Numbered from the stretch's first letter, positions 6,822-14,864 are shown. The stretch is 39,177 bases of DNA from Acidimicrobiaceae bacterium (GCA_003156595.1 PMHH01000135.1:116360-155536); one strand, 5' to 3'. Translations and numbers: made by a program. Notes: a model not told the origin generated them from the sequence alone.

Positions 6822-7909
6822 TGAGGGCCCCCCTGGTCGGCGACCCATTGCCGTGCGCCATCCTGGAACTTTGCGATGCCATCCCGTCGGTAGGCGGATC
6901 GGTGGGCGGATCGCTTGCCCACGACGCGGCTTCGGCTGTCCTCGTCGCGCTGAGCTCGGCGTTGGAGTCGGCCGCGGCGTGGTTGGTCGGCCACATCGTC
7001 GCCCTGATCGCGAAGCCCCCCACGGTGCAGCTGAACGCGCCCTGGTTCCTCAACCGGGCCGATGTCATGGTCCAGCTGGCCGGGTTCGTGGTCGTCCCGC
7101 TCTTGTTGGCCGCGACGATCGGACCGGTCCTTCGCCAGGACCTGCGCCGCCTCGCCCGAGTGTGGGGGGTGGGTCTGCCGGTCGGGGTGCTCGCCGGCTT
7201 GTTGGGTGTGCAACTCACCCAGCTGGCGCTGTCGGCGACCGATGCCCTCTGCGACGCCATCCTGGGGCGGACCACGGACAGCCTGGGCGGCGGCCTGCGC
7301 GCCTTGACGTCGGCGACGGTCATACCGGGAGTCCCCGAGCTGGTGGCGGACGTGATCAGCCTGTTGCTGATCGTGGGAGCGGTGATGTTGTGGCTGGAGC
7401 TGGTGGTCAGGGCGACGGCTATCTACGTGGCCGTCTTTTTCATGCCATTGGCGTTGGCTTGCTGCGTCTGGCCGGCCACCATGTCGATCGCCAAGCGAAC
7501 GGTGGAGTTGCTGGCCGCCCTGATCCTTTCGAAGTTCGTCATCGTGGCGACGCTGACCCTCGGCGTGGCCGCCATTCGAGGCGCGCCCGCACCGGACAAC
7601 GCCGTCATCGGTGCGGCCATCCTCCTCCTCGCCGGGTTTGCGCCCTTCTGCCTCCTGCGCCTGGCGCCGATCGTCGAAGCGGGAGCGATCGCCCATCTCG
7701 AGGGGATGTCCCGGCGCCCGTTGCGTTTCGCCGGCCGGGCGGCCACCACCGTCGCCGCCGGGCCGAGCCATCCGGTGGCGGGTCTGCTCCTCTCCGCCAA
7801 GTCCGGGGCGGCCCAGCCGCCGCAGGCCGAGCCCGTCGTCCCGCAGCGGATAGGAGAACGGTCGACCGACTACGCGCCGGAGCCCACGCCGGAGGCTGGC
7901 CGTGTCTGA
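6821..7909 (+). CDS. VirB6/TrbL-like polytopic conjugal transfer protein
   Basis: A 362-residue protein with about seven or eight hydrophobic segments and a hydrophilic, Pro-rich C-terminal tail of about 50 residues. The pattern fits the VirB6/TrbL inner-membrane channel component of type IV secretion systems: a long N-terminal amphipathic region, clustered helices between residues 85 and 280, and a cytoplasmic tail. Position supports this, since it sits between the DUF6112 protein and the SCO6880/VirB4 genes as in other actinobacterial transfer clusters. The ATG at 6821 overlaps the previous stop by one base. Its 3' end overlaps the next gene by 8 nt. No enzymatic motif was seen. Confidence 0.75.
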   Translation: MRAPLVGDPLPCAILELCDAIPSVGGSVGGSLAHDAASAVLVALSSALESAAAWLVGHIVALIAKPPTVQLNAPWFLNRADVMVQLAGFVVVPLLLAATIGPVLRQDLRRLARVWGVGLPVGVLAGLLGVQLTQLALSATDALCDAILGRTTDSLGGGLRALTSATVIPGVPELVADVISLLLIVGAVMLWLELVVRATAIYVAVFFMPLALACCVWPATMSIAKRTVELLAALILSKFVIVATLTLGVAAIRGAPAPDNAVIGAAILLLAGFAPFCLLRLAPIVEAGAIAHLEGMSRRPLRFAGRAATTVAAGPSHPVAGLLLSAKSGAAQPPQAEPVVPQRIGERSTDYAPEPTPEAGRV

Positions 7910-9359
7910 GGTCAGCCGCCGGTACACGTTCCAGCCGTTGGAGCGGCGCGGCCTGCTGCTCGGGCTGCAGGCCGGCCAAATCGGGACCCTGATCGGTGGG
8001 GTGGCGGGCGCCCTCGTCGCCGGCCACGTCGTCGCGGCTCCAGTCGGTCCCGGAGTCGCCGTATTGGTTCTGGTCGCCGCGGCCGTCGGGGCGCTCTGGC
8101 CGCACGAGGGACGCCCACTGACCGGATGGATCCCCGTGGTGGCCCGGTGGGCGGGCCGCCGGTCACGCGGGCCGGTAGTTGGCACCGAGCCGCTGGCGGG
8201 CTGGCGGGGTCGTGGGTTGCCGATCCGCGTGGGCGCCACCAGCCCCGGCCCGGACAGAGGGAGGACCGGCCCGGCTCCAGCTGGGATCGATCTCGTCGAG
8301 GTGCCGGGCCTGCCCGGCCAGGACGCCCTGGGGGTGGTCCGGGACCGCCGGTCGGCGTCCTGGGCGGCGGTGGTGCCCGTCCAGGGCCGGTCCTTCGTCC
8401 TGCTCGATGTCGACGAACAACTCCGGCGGCTGGAATCCTGGCGAGCGGTCCTCGGCACCCTGGCCCGCCCGAGCACGCCGCTGCGGCGTATCCAATGGGT
8501 TCACCGCAGTGCCCCCGTCTGCGGGGGCGGCGTGGTGGCGCTGCCGCCCGGCGACGCCTCGACCGAGGCCGCTCGAGACAGCTACCGCCAGCTGGTGGCC
8601 GGGTCCGGAGCGGTCACCCAGTCTCACCAGGCCTGGATGGTCCTGGCGGTCGGCGGATCGCACCGTCCCGGCGGTCAGGAGGATCGGGTGCTGGACGGGC
8701 TGCGCCGGGAGGTCCGGCTCCTCGACGGCCATCTGCGCAACAGCGATCTCCGGGCGGGTGCGCCGCTCGGCCTAGAGGCCATGCGGGGCCTGCTGGGTTC
8801 GGCCCAACGGCCGGACCTCGTCGATGTCGCCGGCGATGCGCCGCGGGCCCATCCCTGGCCGATGGCCACCGACGAGGCCTGGTCCGCGCTGCGGGCCGAT
8901 GGCACCTGGCATGCGACGTATTGGATCTCGGAATGGCCCCGAGTCGAGGTCAGCCCCGACTTCATGACCCCCTTGCTGCTGTGCGACGGGCGGCGGACGG
9001 TGTCGGTCGTGATGGCGCCTGTTCCCGCCGACCGGGCTGCTCGCGAGGTGCGGGCCGCCCGGGCCGCCGACGTGGCGGACGAGGAGCTGCGCAGTCGAGC
9101 CGGTTTCCTGCCAAGCGCCCGCCGGCGCCGGGAGGCCGACGGGGTGGTGCGTCGTGAGGCCGAGCTAGCCGACGGGCACGCCGAGTTCCGCTTCTCGGGT
9201 TACGTGACGGTCACGGCCCCCGACCGGGCCGCTCTCGAGACCGCCTGCGTGGAGACCGAGCAGGCGGCCCAGACCGCCCACCTGGAGCTCCGGCGGCTGT
9301 ATGGACGCCAGGCCGAGGCCTACACGTGGACGCTCCCGCTCGCCCGCGGGCTGGCGTGA
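7902..9359 (+). CDS. SCO6880-type conjugation protein (PrgI-like membrane part plus VirB4 N-terminal-like domain)
   Basis: A 485-residue protein. The N-terminus has RRYTFQPLERRGLLLGLQ followed by two membrane helices (about residues 28-70), as in PrgI/SCO6880 proteins. The soluble part resembles the N-terminal domain that precedes the ATPase of VirB4/TraC; the end (LELRRLYGRQAEAYTWTLPL) matches the last helix and TLPL segment of that domain. The next gene encodes the ATPase portion, so the two together would rebuild a complete VirB4 with its VirB3-like membrane anchor. The start is GTG 7902, with GGAGG six bases upstream and an 8-nt overlap with the previous gene. Confidence 0.82.
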   Translation: MSEVSRRYTFQPLERRGLLLGLQAGQIGTLIGGVAGALVAGHVVAAPVGPGVAVLVLVAAAVGALWPHEGRPLTGWIPVVARWAGRRSRGPVVGTEPLAGWRGRGLPIRVGATSPGPDRGRTGPAPAGIDLVEVPGLPGQDALGVVRDRRSASWAAVVPVQGRSFVLLDVDEQLRRLESWRAVLGTLARPSTPLRRIQWVHRSAPVCGGGVVALPPGDASTEAARDSYRQLVAGSGAVTQSHQAWMVLAVGGSHRPGGQEDRVLDGLRREVRLLDGHLRNSDLRAGAPLGLEAMRGLLGSAQRPDLVDVAGDAPRAHPWPMATDEAWSALRADGTWHATYWISEWPRVEVSPDFMTPLLLCDGRRTVSVVMAPVPADRAAREVRAARAADVADEELRSRAGFLPSARRRREADGVVRREAELADGHAEFRFSGYVTVTAPDRAALETACVETEQAAQTAHLELRRLYGRQAEAYTWTLPLARGLA

Positions 9360-9387
9360 CGGCGGCGATGGTTCGGGTTCCCGTCCG

Positions 9388-10764
9388 GTGAAGCCGCCTC
9401 GCCCCCACCGGGCCACGACCGCCCACCTGCAGGCCGTCTACCCGTTTGTCTCCGAGGGCGGTCTCGGCGGTCAGGGGCCGCTGATTGGCCGGGATCTCTT
9501 CGGGGGGTCCTTTTGCTTCGACCCGTGGGCGTTGTACCGGCGCGGTGTGTTGACCAACCCAAACCTGCTGGTCATCGGGCAGGTCGGTCGGGGCAAGTCC
9601 ACGTTCGTCAAGACGTTGGTGTGGCGCCAGGTCGCGTTCGGCCGACAAGCCTGGATCGTGGACCCCAAAGGGGAGTACGGGGCCCTGGCCGAGGCGTGCG
9701 GGAGCCAGCCGCTGCGGCTCGCCCCGGGCGGCGGCATTCGCCTCAACCCGCTGGACCTGGCCCCGGCCGGTGGCCGCCCGCCGGCCGGCGTGGACCGCGA
9801 ACCCTCAGCTGACGGGGGGCCGTCGGCCGGCGGGGGATTGGCGGCCGGATTGGCGGCTGGTGTGGATCCGCAGGCTGGTGTGCGCCGGCGGGCCGAGCTG
9901 GTCTGCTCGCTGGCGGCGTCGTCCCTCGGGCGGTCCCTCTCCCCGCCGGAGCGGACCGCGGTCGAGCTGGCCGCTCGGGGGGTCGCCGGTCGCACCGATC
10001 ACCCCACCCTGCCGGACGTGGTCGCCGCCATGCTCGACCCGGATCCCGCCCTGGCGGCCACGGTTCGCACCGACGCGGCCGGGCTCGCCGGCGACGGCCG
10101 GCTGGTGGCGCTGGAGCTACGCCGGCTGGTCGAGGGCGATCTGGCCGGGATGTTCGACGGACCCACGTCCGCACACGTGCACCTCGACGCCCCTATCGTG
10201 GCCCTCGACTTGTCGGCGGTGTTCGCCTCGCCCGCCCTCGCCGTGCTCATGACCTGCGCCACCGCCTGGCTGCAGGCGATCTTGGCGCAGCGAGGCGGGC
10301 CCAAGCGGTTGGTTGTGGTGGACGAAGCGTGGGCGGTACTCCACGATCTGGCGACGGCGCGCTGGTTGCAGGCCACCTTCAAGCTGGCGCGGGCCATGGG
10401 CGTCGCCAACGTCGCGGTCGTGCACCGGCTGTCCGACCTGCGGGCGGCCGGCGCCGAGGGATCAGCGCAGCAGCGTCTCGCCGAAGGCCTCCTGGCCGAC
10501 ACCGAGACCCGAGTCGTGTTCGGGCAGTCCCCGTCGGAGGCGGAGTACAGCGGACCGTTGCTCCGCCTCAGCGACACCGAACGGGACCTGGTCAGCCGGC
10601 TGCCCCGTGGCGTGGCGCTCTGGAAAGTCGGGGACCGGTCCTGGCTCGTGGAGCACCGTGTCGGTCGGACCGAAGCCGGCCTGGTGGACACGGACGCGGC
10701 GATGACCGAGAACCCCCGCCAGTTCCCGGGATCTGGGGCCGAATTCTCTGGAACCGAAGGGTAG
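9388..10764 (+). CDS. VirB4/TraC-type conjugation ATPase (motor domain only)
   Basis: A 458-residue ATPase of the type IV secretion motor. The Walker A motif is GQVGRGKS (about residues 64-71), followed by WIVDPKGEYGAL. Walker B is RLVVVDEAWAVL, and a C-terminal HRLSDL/QSPSEAEY region is typical of VirB4. A Gly/Ala/Pro-rich insertion lies about 45 residues after VDPKGEYGAL. The usual VirB4 N-terminal domain is missing and is supplied by the preceding gene. I chose GTG 9388, which leaves a 28-bp gap. ATG 9301 would overlap the upstream gene by 59 bp and add Arg/Gly-rich residues unlike the family. The coupling-protein gene, its usual neighbour, is about 4 kb downstream, beyond an inserted leftward operon. 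Confidence 0.88.
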   Translation: MKPPRPHRATTAHLQAVYPFVSEGGLGGQGPLIGRDLFGGSFCFDPWALYRRGVLTNPNLLVIGQVGRGKSTFVKTLVWRQVAFGRQAWIVDPKGEYGALAEACGSQPLRLAPGGGIRLNPLDLAPAGGRPPAGVDREPSADGGPSAGGGLAAGLAAGVDPQAGVRRRAELVCSLAASSLGRSLSPPERTAVELAARGVAGRTDHPTLPDVVAAMLDPDPALAATVRTDAAGLAGDGRLVALELRRLVEGDLAGMFDGPTSAHVHLDAPIVALDLSAVFASPALAVLMTCATAWLQAILAQRGGPKRLVVVDEAWAVLHDLATARWLQATFKLARAMGVANVAVVHRLSDLRAAGAEGSAQQRLAEGLLADTETRVVFGQSPSEAEYSGPLLRLSDTERDLVSRLPRGVALWKVGDRSWLVEHRVGRTEAGLVDTDAAMTENPRQFPGSGAEFSGTEG

Positions 10765-10794
10765 ATGCTGGTACGGAGCCTACCTGGTGCCGTG

Positions 10795-10807
10795 GGTTCG
10801 GGGAACC
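10795..10807 (-). terminator. Hairpin downstream of hicB-like gene
   Basis: GGTTC (10795-10799) and GAACC (10803-10807) form a 5-bp stem with a 3-nt loop, just past the stop of the last gene of the leftward five-gene operon. It lacks a T-run, so it is a weak terminator candidate. Confidence 0.3.
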
Positions 10808-10812
10808 GTCGG

Positions 10813-11259
10813 TCAGCCGGCTTTGCGGCCGGGCGAGGTTTCGGGTGTGAGGAGCTGGTGGACGCGCTGGTGGGAGATGCCGAGGATGGCGGCGGCGTCG
10901 CGCATGCTGATCCCGCGGCTGGTAAGAGCGACGGCTGCTTTGCGGGTCTGCTCTATGGCCTGGCGGTCGGCGTTGCGTGCTTGCTCTCGGGCTTTTCGGG
11001 CCTGCTCGACGGTCCGACCTGTGGTCTTTGGAAGTACTGGTCGGGGGACGAGCTCGATCGACGCTTCGTCGGTCTGGAACCACAAGGCGGCCGCCTCGCG
11101 CATCCGGGTGAGCGCTTGGTCGATGGTCTTGCCCCAGGTGTGAACGCGTGGTTCTTCCTCGAGCTCGACCGACCAGCGCCCGTCGTCTTCTTTCTCCAAG
11201 CGGGCGGTGTAGGTCTGCACGGTGTCCTCCGTCATGTTCGGGTCGGTGTCGTTTCTCAT
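10813..11259 (-). CDS. hicB: HicB-like antitoxin with C-terminal helix-turn-helix
   Basis: A 148-residue protein. The N-terminal part has the HicB partial-RNase-H-like pattern (QTYTARLEKEDDGRWSVELE, then HTWGKTIDQALTRMREAAAL). An Arg/Gln/Ala-rich helical connector follows, and the C-terminal SMRDAAAILGISHQRVHQLL is a helix-turn-helix. HicB antitoxins bind and neutralise HicA and repress their own operon. I chose ATG 11259, which overlaps the hicA stop in an ATGA junction. ATG 11271 and ATG 11235 are alternatives, and none has a clear ribosome site. It is the last gene of the recombinase operon. Confidence 0.8.
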   Translation of the reverse strand: MRNDTDPNMTEDTVQTYTARLEKEDDGRWSVELEEEPRVHTWGKTIDQALTRMREAAALWFQTDEASIELVPRPVLPKTTGRTVEQARKAREQARNADRQAIEQTRKAAVALTSRGISMRDAAAILGISHQRVHQLLTPETSPGRKAG

Positions 11260-11456
11260 TTGGTCAGCCATTTCGGGCCCAGGCAGGGCTCCAGGTCGCG
11301 TTCGATGGATCGAAGGGTGCCGGGGGTGAGGTCGCCGGCGTGGATGGGGATCACTGTCTGGCAGGTGCCGCAGCGCCAGATCTGGTGCGATCCCCGTTGG
11401 CGCACGGAGTCGCAACCACGTTCTCGCAGCTTGCGGATCAGGACCCTGGCGGTCAC
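11256..11456 (-). CDS. hicA: HicA-like mRNA interferase toxin
   Basis: A 66-residue basic protein with the HicA double-stranded-RNA-binding fold signature: KLRERGCDSVRQRGSHQIW, containing the catalytic His after GS, then VIPIHAGDLTPGTLRSIERD. HicA toxins cleave mRNA and tmRNA when free of HicB. Two CXXC-spaced cysteines (CGTC) replace the usual residues in the middle strand. The start may be GTG 11456 or TTG 11459; both lie within a few bases of the stop of the preceding recombinase-like gene. The pair is hicA first, hicB second, with a 4-nt overlap. A palindromic site just upstream may be its own operator. Confidence 0.82.
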   Translation of the reverse strand: MTARVLIRKLRERGCDSVRQRGSHQIWRCGTCQTVIPIHAGDLTPGTLRSIERDLEPCLGPKWLTK

Positions 11457-11460
11457 CAAT

Positions 11461-13212
11461 CTAGTCTATCGTCATAGACGGCAAGCCGTCCAAGTTGGTA
11501 GACGCTCCGTCGTCGGGTGGCCGACGTTCGAGGTCTGGGTGGGCCAGGGTGAGCGCGTAGCGCATGGCGCCTTCGATGCTGAGGCCGAAGAGGTCGCAGA
11601 CCCGTCTGACGTCGCCGCCGGTGGCGTGGATTTCTTGGAGTATGCGGTCTTCTCGCAGAGCTTGGGGTCGGACGTCTGTTCCTTTCCATGGGAACTGTTT
11701 GCCGACCGGGGTGAGGCGGGGGGCGCTTACACGGCCGACGAAGAGATGCGGGTTGATGGTGCCCGGCCAGGTCCGGTTTCGGTGGTCGAGCCAGGCGGTG
11801 AGGCGCACTCGAACCGGGCCGGCGAGCGGGATGTCGCGTCCGTCGAGGCGGAGGCGTCTGTCGACGATGTCGGTGAGCGCGAGCCGGGAGAGCTGGTGGG
11901 CGGTGAGGGCGTGGAAGGCGACCAGGGCGACCGCCAAGGCGATGGCGGGGTCGGGCGAGTCCAGCGCCCGGCGGATGGCGTCGGTGTCGAGGGGCAGGGG
12001 CACGTTGGCGTTGACCGGGGTGAGTGGCATGCCGCGGGTGGGGTTGGCGAATATGAGCTTGCGGGCTTTGAGCACCTTGAACAGGGACCGCAGCCCGTAT
12101 TCGGCGAAGTTGCGTCGGGCTCCGCTCGCTGGGAGCGCGGCGCGGACATGTTCGGGGGTGATCTCGGCCAGGGACAGATGCCCGGCGTCAACCCAGGTGT
12201 GCAGGATTGGAGTGATTCCCATGATGTGGATGCGGGCGGTCTGGGGGTCTCGGGAGCGCTGGCGGGGGGCCTGTCCGCTCCCGTTGAGCATGACCTCGAG
12301 CCAAACCTCGAGTTGTTGGCGCATCGGTTCGGGCAGGCGGGCGGTCTTGGCGGCGAAGTATCGCTCGACATGGGAGGGCCGGTCGTCGATGAGCATGTCG
12401 GCGGCGGCGAGGACGTCCAGGGTGGAGGTGATGTTGCCGTCATAGCGGGGCAGTTCCAGCACGTCGGTGGCGCGGATCTTCGCCCCTGGCGTGTCTTGGA
12501 GGGCCTGCAGGAGCCGCAGGGATCGGATGACATCGTTGGTCTGTCGTTTGGACCATCCGTGTTGGGCGGCGTGGTTACGTACCACCGCGGAGCAGTGTCG
12601 GATCAAGTCGCTGTCGGCGTCGAATGCCCGTTCGCGCACCACGGCCGGGTCGGGGTCCATGTAGAACAGGGACTCCTGGCGCCAAGCGAGAGGCCGGAAC
12701 CCGGTTGGTGTCGGTCGGGATCGTCGCCCCTGCGGTCTGAGCCTGGGAACGCGGGGGCGTTGGAAGCGCATGTTGGCCAGGAACAGCTGCTGGCCATACT
12801 GGTTCCCGCCGGGAAGGTCGATCGCTCGGCCGGGTTCTTGGACGATACGGGCCTGTTCGATGCACAGCCGGCACGCCTGCTGGTCGCCGACTCGAGTGTT
12901 TCGCCCGCAGTATTCGCAGTCGCCGAGCGGGTAGTGGGTGGTCCACCATCGGCAGCTCCAGCAATGCCAGCTGTGGGCTCGATACACGCCCCAGGCCAGA
13001 CAGTCCCGGCACGATCCCAGATGCAGCGGCGCACCGGGATGGCACCGATCGCAGAGTCCCTCGCTGAAATACCGGTCCGAGCCGCATTTGCGGCAAGCGG
13101 GCGGGGCGAACGGCCCGCCAGGCAGGCACGCATAACAGAAGTCGACTCGCGGTCTAACCCAGGAGACCCGGTTGACCTGGCAGCCGTTACATCGCGCCGG
13201 CGGGCGTGTCAA
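11461..13212 (-). CDS. CXXC-array protein with tyrosine-recombinase-like C-terminus (likely non-catalytic)
   Basis: About 583 residues from TTG 13212. The first 120 residues hold eight CXXC motifs (CNGC, CYAC, CRKC, CDRC, CRDC, CWSC, CEYC, CRLC), enough for four zinc ribbons. The C-terminal 350 residues follow the tyrosine recombinase plan: a core-binding helical region, then ALTAHQLSRLALTDI, the VRPQALRED segment and DLFGLSIEGAMRYA. Key residues differ. The position of Arg-I reads Gln, the His of HxxR reads Gln (QALR), and the His of LGH is lost (FGLS); Arg-II and the Tyr of MRYA remain. It is probably a DNA-binding partner of the intact recombinase upstream. TTG 13212 makes a TTGA junction with the HTH gene stop, but the frame is open further upstream, so the start is uncertain. 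Confidence 0.72.
   Translation of the reverse strand: MTRPPARCNGCQVNRVSWVRPRVDFCYACLPGGPFAPPACRKCGSDRYFSEGLCDRCHPGAPLHLGSCRDCLAWGVYRAHSWHCWSCRWWTTHYPLGDCEYCGRNTRVGDQQACRLCIEQARIVQEPGRAIDLPGGNQYGQQLFLANMRFQRPRVPRLRPQGRRSRPTPTGFRPLAWRQESLFYMDPDPAVVRERAFDADSDLIRHCSAVVRNHAAQHGWSKRQTNDVIRSLRLLQALQDTPGAKIRATDVLELPRYDGNITSTLDVLAAADMLIDDRPSHVERYFAAKTARLPEPMRQQLEVWLEVMLNGSGQAPRQRSRDPQTARIHIMGITPILHTWVDAGHLSLAEITPEHVRAALPASGARRNFAEYGLRSLFKVLKARKLIFANPTRGMPLTPVNANVPLPLDTDAIRRALDSPDPAIALAVALVAFHALTAHQLSRLALTDIVDRRLRLDGRDIPLAGPVRVRLTAWLDHRNRTWPGTINPHLFVGRVSAPRLTPVGKQFPWKGTDVRPQALREDRILQEIHATGGDVRRVCDLFGLSIEGAMRYALTLAHPDLERRPPDDGASTNLDGLPSMTID
11464..11479 (-). promoter_or_regulatory. Palindromic operator candidate upstream of hicA
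   Basis: GTCTAT-CGTC-ATAGAC is a perfect 6-bp inverted repeat with a 4-bp centre, ending 7 bp before GTG 11456. It lies inside the last codons of the recombinase-like gene. HicB-type proteins bind such palindromes at their own promoters, and the leftward strand reads TAGACT next to the start, a -10-like box that would give a leaderless transcript. This suggests an internal promoter for hicAB. Confidence 0.5.
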
Positions 13213-13532
13213 AGAGGCGGTTCGGACTTGGGTTTGCCAAACCGCGGGGCCACCCTCGGCGAGGTCTCCTCTGAGCTCGCGGTCTTCTCGTGGAGGGGCC
13301 GTCGGGCCGCGACCTTCTCCGGTTCGCGGATCAACAGCGCAGCCGGGTCGCATTCCAGCACGACGCAGATAACGTCGAGGTCATCGAGGCGGATCGTGGT
13401 CGGCGTCCCCGCCCACAAGGCCGACATCTTCCCGGCACTGAGCTCCAGGCCCGCGTCGGCGAGGTGCCTTCGCATCTCGGCGGACTTCCAGATCCCGCGC
13501 TCGGCGGCCTTCAACCGCAGGTTCCATCGCAT
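13209..13532 (-). CDS. Small XRE-like helix-turn-helix protein of the recombinase operon
   Basis: A 107-residue protein. The first 70 residues have a lambda-repressor-like HTH pattern: MRWNLRLKAAERGIWKSAEM, then LSAGKMSALWAGTPTTIRLD, then LDVICVVLECDPAALL. A charged, probably disordered tail of about 35 residues follows. Proteins of this type occur between two recombinase genes in actinobacterial mobile DNA. It may act as an excisionase or regulator of the recombinases; that role is inferred. A strong GGAGGA lies about 8 nt before ATG 13532, the best ribosome site in this operon. The gene starts 4 bases after the recombinase stop and ends overlapping the next start. Confidence 0.8.
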   Translation of the reverse strand: MRWNLRLKAAERGIWKSAEMRRHLADAGLELSAGKMSALWAGTPTTIRLDDLDVICVVLECDPAALLIREPEKVAARRPLHEKTASSEETSPRVAPRFGKPKSEPPL

Positions 13533-13536
13533 GCGC

Positions 13537-14616
13537 TCATCCTCCCTCTGCGAAACGGGATTCCAGACGGCGGTTGGCGGCCGTCCACGCCTTTTCGATG
13601 TGGTCGCTGCGGACGTGGATGTATCCCGACGTCGTGGCCAGCCACTGATGGCCCAGCAGCTCCTGGAGGGCCTTGAGGTCCATCCCGCTCCCATAAAGGG
13701 AAGAGGCGCAGAAATGGCGCAGCACATGAGGGGTCAGCCGACCCGACCATCCCGGCAGCCATGCCGCGGTGGCCACACACAGACCCTGGCGCAACGCGTC
13801 GTCGCCCACCCTCCGGCAGCGTTCAAGATCGGGATCGTGCCGTTCGCTGGGCAGCATCGGCGCGTCGGGATCGGACCAGTCACTGCCGAAGCGGTGGCGG
13901 ACCTCGGCCAGCCACCAGTCGATCAGCCGGTCCGCTCCGTTGATCGCCGGAACCAGCCGGCCTTTGGGGCCACGGCCTCGGCTTCCTTTGCCGTGACGGA
14001 CGTGCAGCTTGCCGAACCCGCCCAGATCCGGCCGCCAGTCGCGGATGTCCAACATCACCGTCTCGTTCATCCGCAACCCCAACCGTCGCCACAGCGACGC
14101 TGCGAAATAGTCGCGAGCGGCCGGCAGGTACTTGCGGGCCTCGAGGACCGACAGACGCCACTCGCTGAACAGCTCGTCGACCTCCACCTCAGATGGCGGC
14201 ACCCGCACCTTGCCCAGCGAAGCCCCGGACTGCCGGTTGAACTCGTCGATGGGCTGCTCCACCACGATCCCGGTCAAGGCGTGAATATCGCCCTGGTAAC
14301 GGCTGATCACGAACTCGAAGAACAACGCCACCGTGCCGGCCTTGCCCGCCCGGGTGGACACGCTGCGTCCCGCCCGGCGCTGATCGGCCAAGAACCGGTC
14401 CGCGTCATCGCACGTCGCCGACCACAAAGGACCGTCCAGCGAACGGGCGAACTCGATCACCGCCGAGCGGGTGTTGCTCACATGCCCGTCGCTCAGCCCC
14501 GCGGCCGCCATGGCCAACGCGTACTGGTCGACTATCTCCTGCTCGAAGTCCTCGACATCCTCCCCGCTCCGCAACGCCCGAGGCGAGCCGATGTTGCGGA
14601 CGGCGGCCAGACTCAA
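13537..14616 (-). CDS. Tyrosine-type site-specific recombinase/integrase
   Basis: A 359-residue integrase with an N-terminal SAM-like core-binding domain (about 20-110) and a complete catalytic domain. The six active-site positions can be placed: Arg182 (GLRMNE), Lys210 (HGKGSRG), His297 and Arg300 (TPHVLRHF), His323 (LLGHQW) and Tyr332 (TSGYIHV). It should cut and rejoin DNA through a 3'-phosphotyrosine. The only start before the upstream stop codon is TTG 14616, without a good ribosome site. It is the first gene of the five-gene operon and the only one with an intact catalytic set, so it is the likely integrase of this unit or of the whole conjugative module. Confidence 0.88.
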   Translation of the reverse strand: MSLAAVRNIGSPRALRSGEDVEDFEQEIVDQYALAMAAAGLSDGHVSNTRSAVIEFARSLDGPLWSATCDDADRFLADQRRAGRSVSTRAGKAGTVALFFEFVISRYQGDIHALTGIVVEQPIDEFNRQSGASLGKVRVPPSEVEVDELFSEWRLSVLEARKYLPAARDYFAASLWRRLGLRMNETVMLDIRDWRPDLGGFGKLHVRHGKGSRGRGPKGRLVPAINGADRLIDWWLAEVRHRFGSDWSDPDAPMLPSERHDPDLERCRRVGDDALRQGLCVATAAWLPGWSGRLTPHVLRHFCASSLYGSGMDLKALQELLGHQWLATTSGYIHVRSDHIEKAWTAANRRLESRFAEGG

Positions 14617-14771
14617 CGATCAGCCGGTTCATTCACACAGCGCATTCACCCACTATACCGACCAACCGTCAGGAATCCCGACCATTCGTCATTCAATCCC
14701 CACCCGGCCCCGAACCCGGCCCCGTCTGCACTAACCGCTCAAAACGTCCCTGCTCTCAAAGAAGAACCCAA
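14617..14771 (-). promoter_or_regulatory. Non-coding promoter region of the recombinase operon
   Basis: A 155-bp gap that is less GC-rich than its surroundings, between the recombinase TTG start and the start region of the coupling-protein gene. The leftward strand carries TATAGT (14657 to 14652), a -10-like box 36 bases before the recombinase start, with no clear -35. The motif CATTC recurs several times (ATTCACACA, ATTCACCCA, CATTCGTCATTC). One boundary of the inserted unit should lie here. Confidence 0.35.
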
Positions 14772-14864
14772 GTGCATAGAGATTGCGCCGGCCGGGTTGC
14801 CCGGTCCGGCCACAGCCGAGGCCCCGGCTGGGCGGCCGGGTCCGGCGCCAGGCCAGGCGCCCCG

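Larger units (their letters stand above)
10765..14771 (-). mobile_element. Candidate mobile unit: recombinase, HTH, CXXC-rich recombinase-like, hicA, hicB
   Basis: About 4 kb of leftward genes interrupt the rightward conjugation operon between virB4 (ends 10764) and the coupling protein gene (starts about 14865). All five genes abut or overlap by a few bases, so they form one operon. Two encode tyrosine-recombinase-type proteins and one a small HTH protein, a set seen on actinobacterial mobile DNA; the last two form a HicA/HicB-like toxin-antitoxin pair. The flanks (10765-10812 and 14617-14771) are non-coding, and the right flank is less GC-rich. I found no convincing terminal repeats or target duplication, so the ends given are only the non-coding limits. 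Confidence 0.6.

Noticed and set aside
6716-8476. A 586-codon minus-strand frame across the transfer genes
   Set aside because: It is antisense to well-supported VirB6-like and SCO6880-like genes, with Arg/Gln-rich shadow composition.
14617-14864. tRNA gene or tRNA-derived attachment site as insertion target
   Set aside because: I found no cloverleaf or TTCGAATC-type T-arm here, and no matching copy at 10765-10812; only weak matches such as AACCGTC occur at both ends.
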